Assembly: GCA_018380885.1 (NCBI GenBank)
Contig: JAGZSY010000002.1
Span: 124,001 to 188,000, forward strand
From: Enterocloster asparagiformis
GTDB taxonomy: Bacteria > Bacillota > Clostridia > Lachnospirales > Lachnospiraceae
DNA: 64,000 nucleotides
Direction: 5' to 3'
Position 1 is the stretch's first letter. Each line of letters starts with the position of its first letter. Below are positions 36,901 through 46,950 of this stretch, one piece after another. The position numbers were made by a program, and so were the translations under genes. The notes below the pieces were generated by a model. It did not search any database, was not told the DNA's origin, and saw only the letters and a program-made list of their open reading frames with translations.

Positions 36901-38115
36901 TTATGCCCTGCGATAGCGCTCCATCACTGCCAGGAGACGGTCCATTGCCGCCAGGGCCGCCTTCTTGTCCTGGGAAAAGTTGATTCGGAAGCTGTCCGTA
37001 AACCCGGGGCCGAACTCGGTTCCCGGCGTCACGGTCACGTCCGCCAACCGCCGCACAATCTTCACAAAATCTCCTATGGACACGTCCAGGGGCGGCAGCT
37101 GCACGAACAGGTAGCTTCCCCCGTCCGCGGGCCGCACCCGGACTCCGGGCACAGCCTGGAACTTTTCCACCAGGGCGTCGCGAATCTCCTGATGTTCCCG
37201 GACCCGTTTTTCCATGAAGCCCTCCGGCTCCTCAAACCACACCTTAAAGGCTGACTGACAGTACCCAGCTGCCCGCAGTGAGACGATGGCCTGCAGCTTT
37301 TCCATGCGCGCGATCACCTTCTCCGATCCAAAGGCTGCACCCAGACGGTAACCGCTTAAGGATTCCGTCTTGGATGGGCCGATTATGGTGACCATCTCCT
37401 CCGGCCCCTCCTCCAGGGCGCACAGGTGCGTGTAGCCTCTGCCGTCAAAAATCTGCCTGGAATACAGCTCATCCACGATCAGGGACACGCCGTATGCCCT
37501 GGCCAGCGCCGCGATGCGCCGTATCTCCCGGTCCGAGTAGACCGCGCCTGTCGGATTGTTGGGATTGGAGAAGAGGAACAGCTTCACCCCGCCGCGAAAC
37601 GCCTCCTCCAGCGCCCTTAAATCCAAACCGGCTTCATTTTCCGCCTCAAAATAGCGCATCTGCACGGGAACGATGATGCACTCGAAGAACTCTGCCAGCT
37701 TGCGGTTGGCAAAATAATCCGGCTCCACGATGGCCACCTTGTCACCTCTGGCCGCCATGGCCCCCATGGCCAGAAACAGCGCTCCCTGGGTGCCAGGCGT
37801 CAGGATTAAGTTTCTGGCCGGATCAATCCCGGCTCCGGTGAACCGGGAAAGCTTGTCTGCCACGTCCCGGCGTATTTCAGCGCTGCCGCGGTATTCCGTG
37901 TAGGCCTGCTTACCTCCGGCCGCATACCCTGCGTCAAAGGCCTCCTTGCTCCCCGGCAGTGGGCGAAAGGCGTCCACGTCCCCGTGGGAAAAATCTACCG
38001 GCGTGCCCTGCAGCCTTTCTCCCCTCAGCTCCAGCATTGTCTCCTTTTGCAGCTTCTCCTGGCCAGGCGCGCTGTCCACGCCCAGCTTTGCAAATTTTTC
38101 AGTCAGCAAATCCAT
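36901..38115 (-). CDS. PLP-dependent aminotransferase (class I/II fold)
   Basis: A 404-residue fold-type I aminotransferase. Visible elements are LTPGTQGALFLAMGA (cofactor-phosphate glycine loop), SNPNNPTGAVYSD, VDELYSRQIFDG (Asp pairing with the pyridine nitrogen) and the Schiff-base lysine in GPSKTESLSGYRLGAAFG. Substrate specificity cannot be read. It is the first gene of a two-gene operon with the aspartate dehydrogenase and is divergent from LysR 38226; the shared region has a -10 TATAAT (ATTATA at 38148 on the plus strand) and the inverted repeat at 38165-38196. Confidence 0.9.
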   Translation of the reverse strand: MDLLTEKFAKLGVDSAPGQEKLQKETMLELRGERLQGTPVDFSHGDVDAFRPLPGSKEAFDAGYAAGGKQAYTEYRGSAEIRRDVADKLSRFTGAGIDPARNLILTPGTQGALFLAMGAMAARGDKVAIVEPDYFANRKLAEFFECIIVPVQMRYFEAENEAGLDLRALEEAFRGGVKLFLFSNPNNPTGAVYSDREIRRIAALARAYGVSLIVDELYSRQIFDGRGYTHLCALEEGPEEMVTIIGPSKTESLSGYRLGAAFGSEKVIARMEKLQAIVSLRAAGYCQSAFKVWFEEPEGFMEKRVREHQEIRDALVEKFQAVPGVRVRPADGGSYLFVQLPPLDVSIGDFVKIVRRLADVTVTPGTEFGPGFTDSFRINFSQDKKAALAAMDRLLAVMERYRRA

Positions 38116-38164
38116 TTTGCATACCTTCCTCTCCTATTCATGAATTGATTATACCAGCCTTTTA

Positions 38165-38196
38165 TCTTATAATAAAATACATATATTAGTATAAGA
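38165..38196. promoter_or_regulatory. Candidate LysR operator
   Basis: Inverted repeat TCTTATA ... TATAAGA, with partial symmetry continuing inward (TA/TA), placed between the aminotransferase and the divergent LysR gene. The spacing suits a LysR recognition site. Confidence 0.5.
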
Positions 38197-38225
38197 GATA
38201 TTCATTAAATTTATAGGAGACCGCC

Positions 38226-39191
38226 ATGAAACATGAGATGAAATACATTTATGAGGTCTATCAGGAAAAGAGCTTCTCACAGGCCGCCAAGAACCTGTTC
38301 ATCTCCCAGCCCGCTCTGAGCAGTTCCATCCGCAAAGCGGAGCGTGAGATCGGATTTGAAATATTTGACCGGAATACGCTGCCCATCCGGCTGACGGAGG
38401 CCGGAAAGCTGTATATCGAGGCCGCGGAGAAAATCATGGCTGTGGAGCGGGAACTGGACGGCAGGCTGAGCGAAATGGCCAATCTCAAAACAGGTCGCGT
38501 GGTGGTGGCGGGCGCCAATTTTTTCTCCGCCTGCATGCTTCCCCCGGTGATCCACACCTTTGTGTCCCGCTACCCGGGCGTCGATTTAGAGCTGGTTGAG
38601 TCGGATTCCATGGTGTTGTACGAGGAAGCCCTGAAGGACAATATCGACCTGATTTTTGACGCAGGCGCCTACGACAGTTCCCTGTTCGTCTCGGAAACGC
38701 TGTCCACAGAACACATTGTCCTGGCCGTTCCCCGGGACAACCCGCTAAACCGCGCCTTTGCCAAAATCTCCCTGACCCGCAGCGATATTCTGGCCGGCAG
38801 CCATTTGAGGGGCAGCGTCCCAAGCGCGGATATTTCCGCCTTTGCGGCCGAACCGTTTCTCCTGCTGAAACGCGGTCACGATATGCATCGCCGCAGCCTG
38901 GACATTTGCCGCCGGGCCGGCTTCACTCCGCGCACCTCCCTGTACTTAAACCAGCTCTCCACCGTGGCAAACATGGCCTGCCAGGGTCTGGGCTGCTGCT
39001 TTCTCACCGACACGGTCATCCGCCTGCTGCTGACCGGGCGTTCCCCGTTAGTCTATTATCCAGTGAGCGATCCCGCCGCCAAACGCGATATTTTCATCGC
39101 CCACCCCCTGAAAAAACCGGTGACAAAGGCGATGGCAACCTTTATCGGGATCGCCGGGGAAACGTTCTCCCCGCGTAGTCGAAAATTGTGA
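38226..39191 (+). CDS. LysR-family transcriptional regulator
   Basis: A 321-residue LysR regulator. The HTH is SQAAKNLFISQPALSSSIRK; the effector domain begins near residue 90 (GRVVVAGANFFSACML). AGGAGA precedes ATG 38226. Being divergent from the aminotransferase-aspartate dehydrogenase pair over 110 bases, it most likely activates that operon in response to a related amino or oxo acid (inference). It is not closely similar to the other LysR proteins in the window. Confidence 0.9.
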   Translation: MKHEMKYIYEVYQEKSFSQAAKNLFISQPALSSSIRKAEREIGFEIFDRNTLPIRLTEAGKLYIEAAEKIMAVERELDGRLSEMANLKTGRVVVAGANFFSACMLPPVIHTFVSRYPGVDLELVESDSMVLYEEALKDNIDLIFDAGAYDSSLFVSETLSTEHIVLAVPRDNPLNRAFAKISLTRSDILAGSHLRGSVPSADISAFAAEPFLLLKRGHDMHRRSLDICRRAGFTPRTSLYLNQLSTVANMACQGLGCCFLTDTVIRLLLTGRSPLVYYPVSDPAAKRDIFIAHPLKKPVTKAMATFIGIAGETFSPRSRKL

Positions 39192-39258
39192 TCCGCCAGA
39201 TGTGCGGCTCGCTTTGTACCAATAGCTGCCGGTACCGCCCCGTTACCGCCTAAACAGC

Positions 39259-39294
39259 AAAAATCCAGGATTCCCACATATCCGGGAATCCTGG
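39259..39294 (-). terminator. Rho-independent terminator
   Basis: Perfect 11-bp stem CCAGGATTCCC / GGGAATCCTGG with an 8-nt loop, followed by ATTTTTG on the minus strand, 58 bases after the cell-wall-binding gene stop. It may also end the LysR transcript on the plus strand. Confidence 0.7.
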
Positions 39295-39352
39295 AAATTC
39301 GGTTGTTCTTCATATATTTGCGGCCGTTTCACCGCTCCTTCATTTCATTATA

Positions 39353-40408
39353 TCAACTGATTCTCGCGCCGCTTGCGTCCACGTAGTGGCCGTCCGGAGT
39401 TCTCGTGTTTGAGTACATGGCGCCGTCTGTGCCCAGATAGTACCATCTGCCGCCGATGTACTGCCATCCGGTCTGCATCTCGCCGCTGCCGTTCATATAA
39501 TACCAGGCTCCATTGACCATCTGCCAGCCGGTGGTCATAGCGCCGCTGGGGGCCAGATAATACCACTCGCCGCTCAGACGCTTCCACCCCGAGGCCATGT
39601 AACCGGAACGCTCAAAGTAATACCAGGCGCCGCCGATCTGTTTCCAGCACTCAGCCGGATAGCCCCCGCTGTCATAGGCATACCACCAGCCGTTCTGGTC
39701 ATTGACCCATCTGCCGCTGCCGGTTCTCCAGGTATCCTCCTCGTCCACATCGTAGCTGGGTGAATCCTCCGACCACTCGCCAACCCGGTTGTTATAGTCC
39801 GATATCGCACGCACCCGGAACACGTAGGTGCCTTCTTTGTTGAAATAACCTCCGAAATTGTAGGAGGTACCGGTTGTCTCCACAGTGGTCACAGTCTTAT
39901 CATCCCGCAGCAGGCGCACCTCATAGCTCTTCGCCCCGTCCAGAGAATCCCAATACGCGGTGGTTCCGCTCCACTCCAGATTTTCCGCTCCGGTCAGCTT
40001 ACCGGCGATCCGTTTCAGCGTAAGCATCACTTCCATATAATTGTCATCATATATCCGGGCCTTGTCGAATTTAGCCCCGTTGCCGGACACATCAAAATGG
40101 CTCTTGGATGTGTAAGCGAACCGATACCCGTCTCTGGACGTCAGCTCCACCTTGATTGTAGGCTCATCCCCAACGCTCCAGGTATCCGACTCGTTGGTAT
40201 ACTCCGCATAGTCCACTCTGAACTGGCTGCTGTCTGTCTTTACGGTGACATTTCCAATATCATCACCGCTCTTGGGCTCCCTGTCGTAAGTGACAACTAG
40301 TTTCACCTTGTCGATCTTCGTGTCCGCAGCCTGCGCCGTGAATGCGGTTCCCATTACCATGGCTGCCGCCAGTGCGAATATCAGACAACTTCTTCTCTTT
40401 TGCTTCAT
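39353..40408 (-). CDS. Secreted protein with cell-wall-binding (choline-binding-like) repeats
   Basis: A 351-residue exported protein. The signal peptide covers residues 1-27 (MKQKRRSCLIFALAAAMVMG to TAQAAD). Residues ~28-125 are an uncharacterised beta domain, ~130-210 a fibronectin-III-like domain (GAKSYEVRLLRDD, YVFRVRAISDYNNRVGEW), and ~225-351 contain about five CW_binding_1 repeats of the GWQMVNGAWYYMNGSGEMQ type. Such repeats bind wall teichoic acid or choline, so the protein should sit on the surface. ATG 40408 follows GGAGGGAT. Its partner is unknown; no catalytic domain is present. Confidence 0.9.
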   Translation of the reverse strand: MKQKRRSCLIFALAAAMVMGTAFTAQAADTKIDKVKLVVTYDREPKSGDDIGNVTVKTDSSQFRVDYAEYTNESDTWSVGDEPTIKVELTSRDGYRFAYTSKSHFDVSGNGAKFDKARIYDDNYMEVMLTLKRIAGKLTGAENLEWSGTTAYWDSLDGAKSYEVRLLRDDKTVTTVETTGTSYNFGGYFNKEGTYVFRVRAISDYNNRVGEWSEDSPSYDVDEEDTWRTGSGRWVNDQNGWWYAYDSGGYPAECWKQIGGAWYYFERSGYMASGWKRLSGEWYYLAPSGAMTTGWQMVNGAWYYMNGSGEMQTGWQYIGGRWYYLGTDGAMYSNTRTPDGHYVDASGARIS

Positions 40409-40471
40409 TGTCGATCCCTCCTCCATTTGTTAACGGTTAAAACGAAAAATTTGCACTCTTTTTCTATATTC

Positions 40472-40500
40472 ATTATATAAAACTTAATACAATTAAACAA
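40472..40500 (-). promoter_or_regulatory. Promoter of the cell-wall-binding gene
   Basis: Minus-strand TTGTTT (40495-40500), 17-base spacer, TATAAT (40472-40477), 64 bases before the start. Confidence 0.65.
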
Positions 40501-40559
40501 TTTAATCCATCTTACAACAATATTAATATTTCATGACAGGAGAGATACATTTTGTCTAT

Positions 40560-42542
40560 TTATTCAAATTCCTGCAACATTTTTTTAACTTCCAACATCC
40601 GGTCGCGCAGTTTAGCCGCCTGCTCGAAATTCAGCTCCACCGCGGCCTGGCGCATCTTCTTCTCCAGCTCCTTGGCCAATTTCTTAAGCTCCTTCTCATC
40701 CATGGACTCGGGATCCTTCTTAAACCGCTCGTCGCTGTCCGACACTGCCTTGGAGATTGCGATCAGATCCCGGACCGCTTTTTTAATGGTGGTGGGGGTA
40801 ATTCCATGCGCCTCGTTGTATTCCTGCTGTATCTTGCGGCGCCGATTGGTCTCCTCGATCGCCACCCTCATGGAATCCGTTATCTTATCCGCGTACATGA
40901 TCACGTGGCCCTCGGAATTTCGAGCCGCGCGGCCCACGGTCTGGATCAGGGAGGTCTCGGAGCGCAGGAAGCCCTCCTTGTCCGCATCCAGGATCGCCAC
41001 CAGGGTGATCTCAGGGATATCCAGGCCCTCGCGCAGCAGGTTGATGCCCACCAGCACGTCGAACACGTCCATGCGCATATCCCGGATAATTTCGGCCCGC
41101 TCCAGGGTATCGATATCTGAGTGCAGGTATTTCACCCGGATGCCCACATCCCGCATATAGTCCGTTAAATCCTCCGCCATGCGCTTGGTCAGAGTGGTGA
41201 TCAGCACCTTGTGATGGCCTGCCACCTCCCTGTTCACCTCGGACACCAGATCGTCGATCTGCCCCTCCACCGGGCGCACGGAAATCTCCGGGTCCAGCAG
41301 TCCCGTGGGGCGGATGATCTGCTCCACCCGCATAAGCTCGTGATCCCGCTCGTAGACATTTGGGGTCGCGGACACGAACAGCATCTGGTCGATCTTGCTC
41401 TCAAATTCCGAGAAATTTAAGGGGCGGTTGTCCAGAGCCGAGGGCAGGCGGAACCCGAACTCCACCAGCGTGCTCTTGCGCGAGCGGTCGCCCGCGTACA
41501 TGCCGCGGACCTGGGGCAGGGTGATGTGTGACTCATCCACAATGATCAGGAAATCCTCAGGAAAATAGTCGATCAGGGTGCACGGCGGCTCCCCCGGCGC
41601 GCTGCCTGTCAGATGACGGGAGTAGTTCTCAATGCCGGAGCAGAATCCGGTCTCCCGCATCATCTCCACGTCAAAGTTAGTCCGCTCAGCGATGCGCTGA
41701 GCTTCCAGCAGCTTGTCCTCGCTCTTGAAGAACGCCACCCGCTCCTTCATCTCCTCCAGGATATTCTCCGTGGCCTCCATCATCTTCTCCTTGGGCACCA
41801 CATAGTGTGAGGCGGGAAAGATCGCCACATGGCCCAACTGGGCCTTCACCTCCATGGTCAGCGTATCGATGGCCGCGATCCGCTCCACCTCGTCCCCGAA
41901 AAACTCCACCCGGTACGCCTCCCCGTCGGAGTAGGCCGGGTAAATCTCCAGCACATCCCCGTGCACCCGGAAGGTTCCCCGCTTAAAATCCATCTCGTTG
42001 CGCTCATACTGGATGTCGATGAGCTTGTGGATCACCTCATCCCGGTCCTTCTCCATGCCGGGCCGCAGGGAGATCACCATGTTCTTGTAATCGATGGGGC
42101 TGCCCAGCCCGTAGATACAGGACACCGACGCCACAATAATCACGTCGCTGCGCTCCGACAGCGCCGCCGTGGCCGAGTGCCTCAGCTTATCGATCTCATC
42201 GTTGATCGCCGAATCCTTCTCAATGTAGGTGTCCGTGGAAGGGACGTAGGCTTCGGGTTGGTAGTAGTCGTAGTAGGAGACAAAATACTCCACCGCGTTC
42301 TCTGGGAAGAACTCCTTAAACTCGGAATAGAGCTGGGCGGCGAGAGTTTTGTTGTGGGCGATGATGAGGGTTGGCTTCTGTAATTGCTGGATTACGTTGG
42401 CCATGGTGAAGGTCTTACCTGAGCCCGTAACGCCCAGTAACGTCTCAAATTGGTTACCTTCCTTGAAGCCCTTTACCAGGGCTTCGATCGCCTGCGGCTG
42501 GTCGCCGGTGGGCTGATATTCACTGTGTAATTTGAACTCCAT
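40560..42542 (-). CDS. uvrB: Excinuclease ABC subunit B
   Basis: DNA-damage recognition helicase-like component of nucleotide excision repair, 660 residues. It has Walker A GVTGSGKT (37-44), the damage-probing hairpin region [24 protein letters not shown] Walker B, the SATPNVYE motif, and helicase motif VI ([14 protein letters not shown]). The C-terminal UVR coiled coil ([18 protein letters not shown]) for UvrC contact is present. AGGAGG-like TAAAAACA spacing upstream is ordinary (AAGGAGGTAAAAACAC before ATG). SOS control is indicated by the box at 42708. The neighbouring UvrA-like protein at 2406 is too distant to be its operon partner. Confidence 0.96.
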   Translation of the reverse strand: MEFKLHSEYQPTGDQPQAIEALVKGFKEGNQFETLLGVTGSGKTFTMANVIQQLQKPTLIIAHNKTLAAQLYSEFKEFFPENAVEYFVSYYDYYQPEAYVPSTDTYIEKDSAINDEIDKLRHSATAALSERSDVIIVASVSCIYGLGSPIDYKNMVISLRPGMEKDRDEVIHKLIDIQYERNEMDFKRGTFRVHGDVLEIYPAYSDGEAYRVEFFGDEVERIAAIDTLTMEVKAQLGHVAIFPASHYVVPKEKMMEATENILEEMKERVAFFKSEDKLLEAQRIAERTNFDVEMMRETGFCSGIENYSRHLTGSAPGEPPCTLIDYFPEDFLIIVDESHITLPQVRGMYAGDRSRKSTLVEFGFRLPSALDNRPLNFSEFESKIDQMLFVSATPNVYERDHELMRVEQIIRPTGLLDPEISVRPVEGQIDDLVSEVNREVAGHHKVLITTLTKRMAEDLTDYMRDVGIRVKYLHSDIDTLERAEIIRDMRMDVFDVLVGINLLREGLDIPEITLVAILDADKEGFLRSETSLIQTVGRAARNSEGHVIMYADKITDSMRVAIEETNRRRKIQQEYNEAHGITPTTIKKAVRDLIAISKAVSDSDERFKKDPESMDEKELKKLAKELEKKMRQAAVELNFEQAAKLRDRMLEVKKMLQEFE

Positions 42543-42693
42543 AATGTGTTTTTACCTCCTTGGTGACCCGATAAAAGGTATGTCTATTAGGTTGAAATTT
42601 GTAAAATATTTTATTTAAGAACCAGATAATGCCTAGTGGAATCGGCAACACAAACATTCTCCCCAAAAGTATAACATAACCACCCTCAAAAGT

Positions 42694-42733
42694 ATAGGTG
42701 CAAACAAGAACATCTGTTCTTATTTGCACCTAT
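42694..42733. promoter_or_regulatory. Long hairpin containing a LexA-type box upstream of uvrB
   Basis: Arms ATAGGTGCAAA and TTTGCACCTAT (11 bp) plus inner arms AAGAACA/TGTTCTT (7 bp) form an almost perfect 18-bp dyad. Its centre GAACATCTGTTC (42708-42719) matches the Gram-positive SOS consensus GAAC-N4-GTTC. TATACT follows immediately on the minus strand. Position is about 166 bases before the uvrB start. Confidence 0.65.
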
Positions 42734-42797
42734 CCATTATCTCCGCTCATTTTCGCTCTTTTTCCCTACGTTCCTTCCCCCGCCATTGCCAATTATC

Positions 42798-45017
42798 TCA
42801 TATAATCGTGTCATCTCTCAGCGTATCTGCCAAGCTATTTTGCAGGACCCTTTTTCCGCCAAGGAAATAGGCCAATGCCACAGAACCGAATATAGCAAAA
42901 ATGAACGCCAGAATCGGCAGCGCAGGCAGCTCCCTGATAAAAATCATGGGGTCAAGATAGCTTATCTTGATCATGACGCCCGTTGCGGCCGCGGTCAATG
43001 GCAGCGCGATCAGCATGGGGCGCCCTGCAATTGCCGCCGCTTCCAGGCAGAATATTTTTTTGATCCCTCCCGGCGTGAGGCCGATGGACATATAGCGGGC
43101 GATCTCCCGCTTTCGCTGGCGCACAAACCCGAATGTATTGGAAAACACATTTCCGATCCCAATGATTGCCAGCAGGACGCAAAAACCGCCGAGTACCAGC
43201 ATCATGCCCCTCATCATGTTGTCATTGGAAATGTTCTCCTGCAAACGGTTCTCAATTTCCAACGTATACTTGCGGCCCGCAAGCTCCGCTATGTCCTGCT
43301 GCAATTCGTTCAGCTCGCCCAGCGTCACATTGTCCCTGCTCAGGACCCGGATATAGGTGTCCGGCTCCGCGCCTCCGATCTGCCCTTTAATGTGCTCCCA
43401 CAGGGACAGCGGGAGCACATGTACCAGCACGCAGCAGTCGGGATCGTCGTACGCTTCTTTTAAAGCAGGCGCTTCCTGCGCGTATGAAATGACGGGAATT
43501 TCAACACCGATATCCGTTTCGCCGGCCTTGCGCAAAAAGGCAGTGTCCTGGCTTTCCTTTATATAGGGAAAATACCTTCGGCTGCGGAAATCGGGATCCG
43601 AATAGTCTTTAATTCGGTTTAAAACCACAGCGCCGTCCAGCCGCGGGGCTGCGCCGATCTGACCGCAATATTGCAGAAAGCTGATATCGTCCAGAATTAC
43701 GACAGGGGCGTTGACCAGCCAGGACCCCGCTAGGTCCGATCTATAGGCGCCGGGGGCGTTTGACAGGCCTCCGGCCGCCTTTATTTCATCGCTCAGCTCC
43801 TCCTCCGCGATTGTTCGTTTTGCCATTGCCTTCTGATACACCGCTGCGTTTCGGACCCCGGAAAGCTCCCGTATGTCCCCGGTTTCCTGGAACGCGGCGA
43901 TCTCCGTATCTTTTACGGTCACCATCACGTCCCAAATATCCTGATACTTTTCAAAGTACGTCATTCTCTGGCTGATTCCTGTCAGCGTAAAAAAGCACTG
44001 CATCAGAGAAAAGGCCAGAAAGGACAAGGTCAGGGATAAGGCGGCGGTGCGCAATGCCTTTTTCTGGGCTTTCAGCGCGTTTCCGGCAAGTTCGCCCTCC
44101 ACGCCAAATAAAAATGCCAGTACGCGGGAGTGTTTTCTCCGCTTCAACTGAAATTCCCCCGGATTTTTGATGGATTCCAGCGGGGTCAGCCTGCTCATTT
44201 TTCTCGCCGGCAGCCATGCGGAAATCCATATGGTCACAACCGTGATAATCAGCGTGATAGTCAGGATCAGCGGGTGATATCCCCAGGAGGCGTCAACACG
44301 CGCCGTCACGTCCGAGGCGATGATATTCGTCCCGTTAATGATTCCCGCGCTGACCGCAATGCCAAGTAAATTGCCGGCCGCAACCGGCAATGCGCAGAGG
44401 GCCGCGGCCTCCTGCAGCAGACAGGCCCGAATCTGTCCCGGAGTGGCGCCGATACTGGAAAAAATGCCGAACTGATGAATCCTGGCGTTCATGGAAGCCG
44501 CGAAGGAATTATGGATGATTAAAATCAGCGAAACGCCGGCTATTGCCGTCACGGCAAAAAAGAAGGGAAGGATCAATCTCGGCGCCGGGTCCTGGGGATC
44601 ACGGATCAAATACATGGACAAAAGTGCGTGATGGTAGGTTATCGCCTCTGGCCCCATTCCCACCAGCGCGGCAAGCCTGGGCATATCCTCCAAAACCGTT
44701 CTCATATTTTCAAAATAGATATCGACCACAATCTCCTTTTCATCGGATAACGCCTCATTGATCACAGCGTCTTCCACAGTGGCGTAATCTTTTATGGCCT
44801 TCAAATCTTCTCCGCTGAGCTCTCCCGCGATGCGTCCCTGCCAGCTGCCCTCCTCCATTCGGATCCTTTCCACATCGTATTTCCATAAATTGTAAAATAA
44901 GCCGCACAGCAAGGAAAGCAACAGAGCCGAGATAAAGGCCGCCACCATAACGGACACGCTTGAAGCCAGATTATTCTTTACATAACTCCACGAATATTCT
45001 CTCCACATCGCGTTCAT
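42798..45017 (-). CDS. FtsX-like ABC transporter permease (8 TM)
   Basis: A 739-residue permease made of two FtsX/MacB-like halves: helix 1 at ~19-41, a ~100-residue outside loop, helices at ~152-174, 205-230 and 252-272, then helix 5 at ~325-345, a ~250-residue outside loop, and three C-terminal helices (~605-715). The motif IFSSIGATPGQIRACLLQEA recurs as YMSIGLTPGGIKKIFCLEA in the second half. ATG 45017 overlaps the TGA of the ATPase gene (ATGA). With the upstream two-component system it probably senses and removes a peptide or lipid-active compound, as Bce-type modules do (inference); loop topology is not exactly BceB-like. Confidence 0.85.
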   Translation of the reverse strand: MNAMWREYSWSYVKNNLASSVSVMVAAFISALLLSLLCGLFYNLWKYDVERIRMEEGSWQGRIAGELSGEDLKAIKDYATVEDAVINEALSDEKEIVVDIYFENMRTVLEDMPRLAALVGMGPEAITYHHALLSMYLIRDPQDPAPRLILPFFFAVTAIAGVSLILIIHNSFAASMNARIHQFGIFSSIGATPGQIRACLLQEAAALCALPVAAGNLLGIAVSAGIINGTNIIASDVTARVDASWGYHPLILTITLIITVVTIWISAWLPARKMSRLTPLESIKNPGEFQLKRRKHSRVLAFLFGVEGELAGNALKAQKKALRTAALSLTLSFLAFSLMQCFFTLTGISQRMTYFEKYQDIWDVMVTVKDTEIAAFQETGDIRELSGVRNAAVYQKAMAKRTIAEEELSDEIKAAGGLSNAPGAYRSDLAGSWLVNAPVVILDDISFLQYCGQIGAAPRLDGAVVLNRIKDYSDPDFRSRRYFPYIKESQDTAFLRKAGETDIGVEIPVISYAQEAPALKEAYDDPDCCVLVHVLPLSLWEHIKGQIGGAEPDTYIRVLSRDNVTLGELNELQQDIAELAGRKYTLEIENRLQENISNDNMMRGMMLVLGGFCVLLAIIGIGNVFSNTFGFVRQRKREIARYMSIGLTPGGIKKIFCLEAAAIAGRPMLIALPLTAAATGVMIKISYLDPMIFIRELPALPILAFIFAIFGSVALAYFLGGKRVLQNSLADTLRDDTII

Positions 45018-45697
45018 CTCCTCTGCCTTTTGTCGCCGACTATGCGGCCGTCCTCCAGTGTGATCACGCGGTCGGCCGCCAGCGCGACCTTCTCATCATG
45101 GGTGATCAATATGATCGTCTGCTTCAGATTGAGATTGGACAGTTTCAGCATATCAATGATCTCTTTAGAATTTTTTTGGTCCAGATTGCCGGTCGGTTCG
45201 TCTGCCAAAAGTAAGGCCGGGCGGTAAATCAGAGACCGGGCGATAGCAGTTCTCTGCTGCTGCCCGCCGGATAGCTGGCTGGGCATGGACTCCAGCTTTT
45301 CGGCAATCCCCAGAGAATTTGTAATCTGGTGAAAATACGCCTGATCCACCTGCCTCTTATCCAGCAGCAAGGGCATAAGAATATTCTTGCGCACTGTCAG
45401 CGTGGGGATTAAATTGTAAAACTGATAAATCAACCCCACTTTTCTGCGCCGGAAAATGGCGGCCTGCGTTTGACTCAGGCCCGCGATGTCCACCCCGTCC
45501 ACCATGACCCTTCCCTCCGTGGGTTTATCCACGCTGCCCAGGATATGCAGCAACGTGGATTTTCCTGAGCCGGAAGCCCCCACGATTGCCACAAACTCCC
45601 CCTTTTCCACAGATAAATCAATCCGGTCCAGGGCGACCACCTGGTTGTCGCCGGTTCCGTACGCCTTTCTCACGCCCTCGCATTTTAATATTTCCAT
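45014..45697 (-). CDS. ABC transporter ATP-binding protein (MacB/LolD type)
   Basis: A 227-residue ATPase with Walker A GASGSGKST, Q-loop YQFYNLIPTLTV, signature LSGGQQQRTAIARSL, Walker B LLLADEPTGNLD and H-loop ITHDEK. The start at 45697 (GGGAG upstream) is preferred to ATG 45715. It powers the coupled FtsX-like permease. It lies 68 bases after the histidine kinase gene, so all four genes may be one transcript. Confidence 0.9.
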   Translation of the reverse strand: MEILKCEGVRKAYGTGDNQVVALDRIDLSVEKGEFVAIVGASGSGKSTLLHILGSVDKPTEGRVMVDGVDIAGLSQTQAAIFRRRKVGLIYQFYNLIPTLTVRKNILMPLLLDKRQVDQAYFHQITNSLGIAEKLESMPSQLSGGQQQRTAIARSLIYRPALLLADEPTGNLDQKNSKEIIDMLKLSNLNLKQTIILITHDEKVALAADRVITLEDGRIVGDKRQRR

Positions 45698-45765
45698 TTT
45701 TAATTCTCCCGCCATGAAAATCGTGTATTGACTGCTACTTCATTATAGCAAATGAAAGTGACAAC

Positions 45766-46950
45766 TCAGTGACTGTACATGCGGATCTCAAAGCAGGCGC
45801 CGCCGTTTGGCAGATTCAGTGCATTGACCGTCCCATTTTGGCTCTCGATCATTGACTTAGAGATGGACAGTCCGATGCCGATGCCTCCGCCTCTCTCATG
45901 TTTCCCGCGATAAAACCGCTCGAACAGATGAGGGATGTCCTCACCTGCAAAGCCGGGGCCGTCGTCCCATATGTGGATTTCAGTGTAAAGGGGGTTCTGC
46001 CCGTAGCTGCAATGGACCGCGCCTCCAGGCGGGGTATGCTCCAGGCAATTTTTCATCAGGTTCATCAGAGCCTCCATTGTCCAGTCCAAATCCGCGTATA
46101 TTGTCATTTCACCGGATTCCGGTATCTCAATCGAGACGTTTTGCCTTGAAAATATCTCCTGCAGGTTATCCGCAGCCAGCATGAGCACCGTAAAAACGTC
46201 AACCTCCTTCTTCTCTAAAACCAACGTCCCTGCGTCGATGCGGGACAATAAGAGCAAGGCCTCCTCCAAATGCTCCAACCGTGACAGCTGGCGGCCTATC
46301 TGTTTCAGCTGCTCCGCGGAACCTTCTTTTTCCATCATCTGCGCGGACAGGGAGATCGCGGTAATGGGCGTCTTGATCTGATGGGCAATATTGGAAAGAT
46401 TATCTGCAAAGTTATTTCTTGCTTTCAGCGCCTGATCTCTGGTTTGACACAGCATGGTTACCGTCTTATACAGCTGGTCCTGCAATTTAGAGAAATCGCC
46501 GTCGTCCACTTGAAAAAGGAGCTCTGCCGTTCCGCTGTTGACCCTTTCCAGATAATCCGCCAGGCCGTTTATGCGGGCGATTTCCTTTTTGCGCCAACGC
46601 CAGAGGGTAAACAGAAATACGCCTCCCGCTGATACCAGCCCGGCCGCCGCGGACATGGCGCCGTATTTGCAGGCAGACGGCTGGAAATCCGTTTGGTCAT
46701 AGCCGTATGCCAGAAGCAGCCCTTCGTCCGCGGGTGACGCGGGCTGCTCTTTGTATTGCTTTAGCGCCGCCGCCACCGCCTGCTTTGCCTCCGGCCGCAG
46801 CTCTATGATGTTCTCGCAAACTCCCCCCAGCACCTGAAAAGCCGAGCGGTTATAATAATCCGTCAAGAGCGCGGCTGTGAGAGAGGCCGCCAGCAGGCCG
46901 ACCGATAAAGCAAAACCGATCAGGGACGCCGCATTGTATCTTCCTTTCAT
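45766..46950 (-). CDS. Sensor histidine kinase
   Basis: A 394-residue membrane kinase. Two helices (~9-29 and ~99-117) flank a ~70-residue outside sensor; a HAMP-like linker leads to the phospho-acceptor His190 (NLSNIAHQIKTPITAIS) and an HATPase domain with NLMKNCLEHTPPGG and GIGIGLSISKSMI. ATG 46950 overlaps the TGA of the response regulator (ATGA) and follows GGAGGGGG; the frame extends far upstream but antisense-like. The order regulator-kinase-ATPase-permease suggests the kinase controls its own transporter. Confidence 0.9.
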   Translation of the reverse strand: MKGRYNAASLIGFALSVGLLAASLTAALLTDYYNRSAFQVLGGVCENIIELRPEAKQAVAAALKQYKEQPASPADEGLLLAYGYDQTDFQPSACKYGAMSAAAGLVSAGGVFLFTLWRWRKKEIARINGLADYLERVNSGTAELLFQVDDGDFSKLQDQLYKTVTMLCQTRDQALKARNNFADNLSNIAHQIKTPITAISLSAQMMEKEGSAEQLKQIGRQLSRLEHLEEALLLLSRIDAGTLVLEKKEVDVFTVLMLAADNLQEIFSRQNVSIEIPESGEMTIYADLDWTMEALMNLMKNCLEHTPPGGAVHCSYGQNPLYTEIHIWDDGPGFAGEDIPHLFERFYRGKHERGGGIGIGLSISKSMIESQNGTVNALNLPNGGACFEIRMYSH

